A DNA stretch of 64,000 nt from Sphingobium aromaticiconvertens (GTDB lineage: Bacteria > Pseudomonadota > Alphaproteobacteria > Sphingomonadales > Sphingomonadaceae). The translations under genes were made by a program, and so were the position numbers. The stretch is taken from NCBI RefSeq assembly GCF_037154075.1, contig NZ_JBANRJ010000001.1, positions 1,731,501 through 1,795,500 on the forward strand, written 5' to 3'. Shown here one piece after another: positions 63,256 to 64,000 of the stretch; position 1 is the first letter of the stretch, and the number at the start of each line of letters is the position of its first letter. Under the pieces are notes generated by a model, which was not told the origin of the DNA, searched no databases, and saw only the letters and a program-made list of their open reading frames with translations.

Positions 63256-64000
63256 TCACGCGTCGACGCTAAGGACGCCGCGCCGTATCTGGTCCAGTTC
63301 GATGCTTTCGAACAATGCCTGGAAATTGCCGTTGCCGAAACCCTCATTACCCTTGCGCTGGATGATCTCGAAAAAAATTGGGCCGAACATATTTTCGGTG
63401 AAGATCTGGAGCAATATGCCCTCGCTCTCGACATCGCCGTCGATCAGGATGCGGTTCTTCTTCAGCCGCTCAAGATCCTCGCCATGGCCGGGCACGCGGC
63501 TATCGACCAGTTCATAATAGGTTTCGATCGTGTCCTGAAGGCGCACGCCGCGGGCGCGCAGCTTCTCCACCGTGTCGTAGATATTCTCGGTAGTCAGGGC
63601 GAGATGCTGAATCCCCTCGCCATGATAGTCGCGGATGAACTCCTCGATCTGGCTGTTTTCGTCCTGACTTTCGTTCAGGGGAATGCGGATGGCGTGGTCG
63701 GGGGCGATCATCGCCTGGCTGAGCAGGCCGGTGGCCTTGCCTTTGATGTCGAAGAATTTCTGCTCCTCGAAATTGAAGAGTGTGCGGTAGAACTGGCTCC
63801 ACACCCGCATCTGTCCGCGCCGGACATTATGGGTGAGGTGGTCGAGCAGGTCTAGGCCGACGCCGTTCGCCGCCTCCGCCTCGCGCCAGCCGGGGAACTC
63901 GGCCCAATCGGCATAAAGGTCCGCGCCATCGGCCACGAAATAGAGGTAGGAGCCGCCAATGCCCTGAATGACGGTGTCATCCTCGTCCGTGGGTTTGCCG
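63256..64000 (-). CDS. hppD: 4-Hydroxyphenylpyruvate dioxygenase, 5' end beyond window
   Basis: The frame extends through the right edge (the codons up to 64000 read [20 protein letters not shown]), so the N-terminal part is missing. It converts 4-hydroxyphenylpyruvate to homogentisate. All three iron ligands are in view: His in LLDHLTHNV, His in GIQHLALTT and Glu in [10 protein letters not shown]. The C-terminal helix that covers the active site is intact. It is the first known gene of the hppD-hmgA-fahA unit, and its stop overlaps the possible GTG start of hmgA. Confidence 0.97.
   Translation of the reverse strand, partial: GKPTDEDDTVIQGIGGSYLYFVADGADLYADWAEFPGWREAEAANGVGLDLLDHLTHNVRRGQMRVWSQFYRTLFNFEEQKFFDIKGKATGLLSQAMIAPDHAIRIPLNESQDENSQIEEFIRDYHGEGIQHLALTTENIYDTVEKLRARGVRLQDTIETYYELVDSRVPGHGEDLERLKKNRILIDGDVESEGILLQIFTENMFGPIFFEIIQRKGNEGFGNGNFQALFESIELDQIRRGVLSVDA

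Overview
The window is high-GC chromosomal DNA (mostly 60-67% GC by eye). It looks like a sphingomonad, an alphaproteobacterium near Sphingobium or Sphingomonas. This placing rests on the protein families present: a NodT-type efflux lipoprotein, a 1566-residue NAD-glutamate dehydrogenase, an RpoB/RpoC of alphaproteobacterial type, a PrkA-YeaH-SpoVR trio and Fur-type boxes before a TonB receptor. Nearly all of the window is ordinary, dense chromosome. The only complete mobile element is an IS1380-family insertion.

Layout. 1-1.4 kb: the start of a small membrane protein, a glutathione S-transferase and two small unknown genes. 1.4-6.1 kb: a MarR-controlled tripartite efflux operon (marR, outer-membrane lipoprotein, EmrA-like and EmrB-like proteins) with a palindromic operator candidate. 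6.3-8.3 kb: tRNA-Gln and a four-gene cassette of small DNA-binding and membrane proteins of unknown role. 8.5-17.0 kb: rpoB-rpoC with its own promoter and a terminator-like hairpin in the leader. 17.4-19.7 kb: a MerR (LiuR-like) regulator and a DmdC-type acyl-CoA dehydrogenase. 19.7-25.1 kb: cell wall hydrolase, cysteine synthase, MFS exporter and a HerA/DUF853-type ATPase. 25.2-28.9 kb: the membrane and periplasm quality-control genes hflK, hflC and degP. 28.9-34.8 kb: mrp, a CoA-binding protein, an orphan xanthine-dehydrogenase-type large subunit overlapping hemH, phaB and a ribbon-helix-helix protein.

34.8-39.0 kb is an iron-uptake block: a siderophore receptor, TonB, and a PiuC/YbiX-type dioxygenase. 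Two closely similar Fur-like boxes precede the receptor and TonB. 39.0-46.3 kb: a divergent GIY-YIG-like protein, NAD-glutamate dehydrogenase, a PAS protein with a perfect hairpin over its stop codon, and tRNA-Thr. 46.6-51.5 kb: prkA-yeaH-spoVR. 51.6-54.1 kb: a small gene, decayed and repetitive DNA, and the IS1380 element.

54.1-58.2 kb is the most interesting part. It is a tightly overlapping operon of a membrane SGNH hydrolase, an SxtJ-family membrane protein, a 49-residue DUF5989-type protein, a NodU/TobZ-type carbamoyltransferase and a 105-residue protein that I do not recognise. The IS ends about 10 bp before its first start codon. The gene set suggests carbamoylation of an unknown small molecule or envelope glycan, but no substrate is visible. 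58.3-60.6 kb: a ribosomal oxygenase, RluE and a secreted unknown protein. 60.6 kb to the end: the homogentisate operon (hppD, hmgA, fahA) for tyrosine breakdown, with hppD cut by the window edge.
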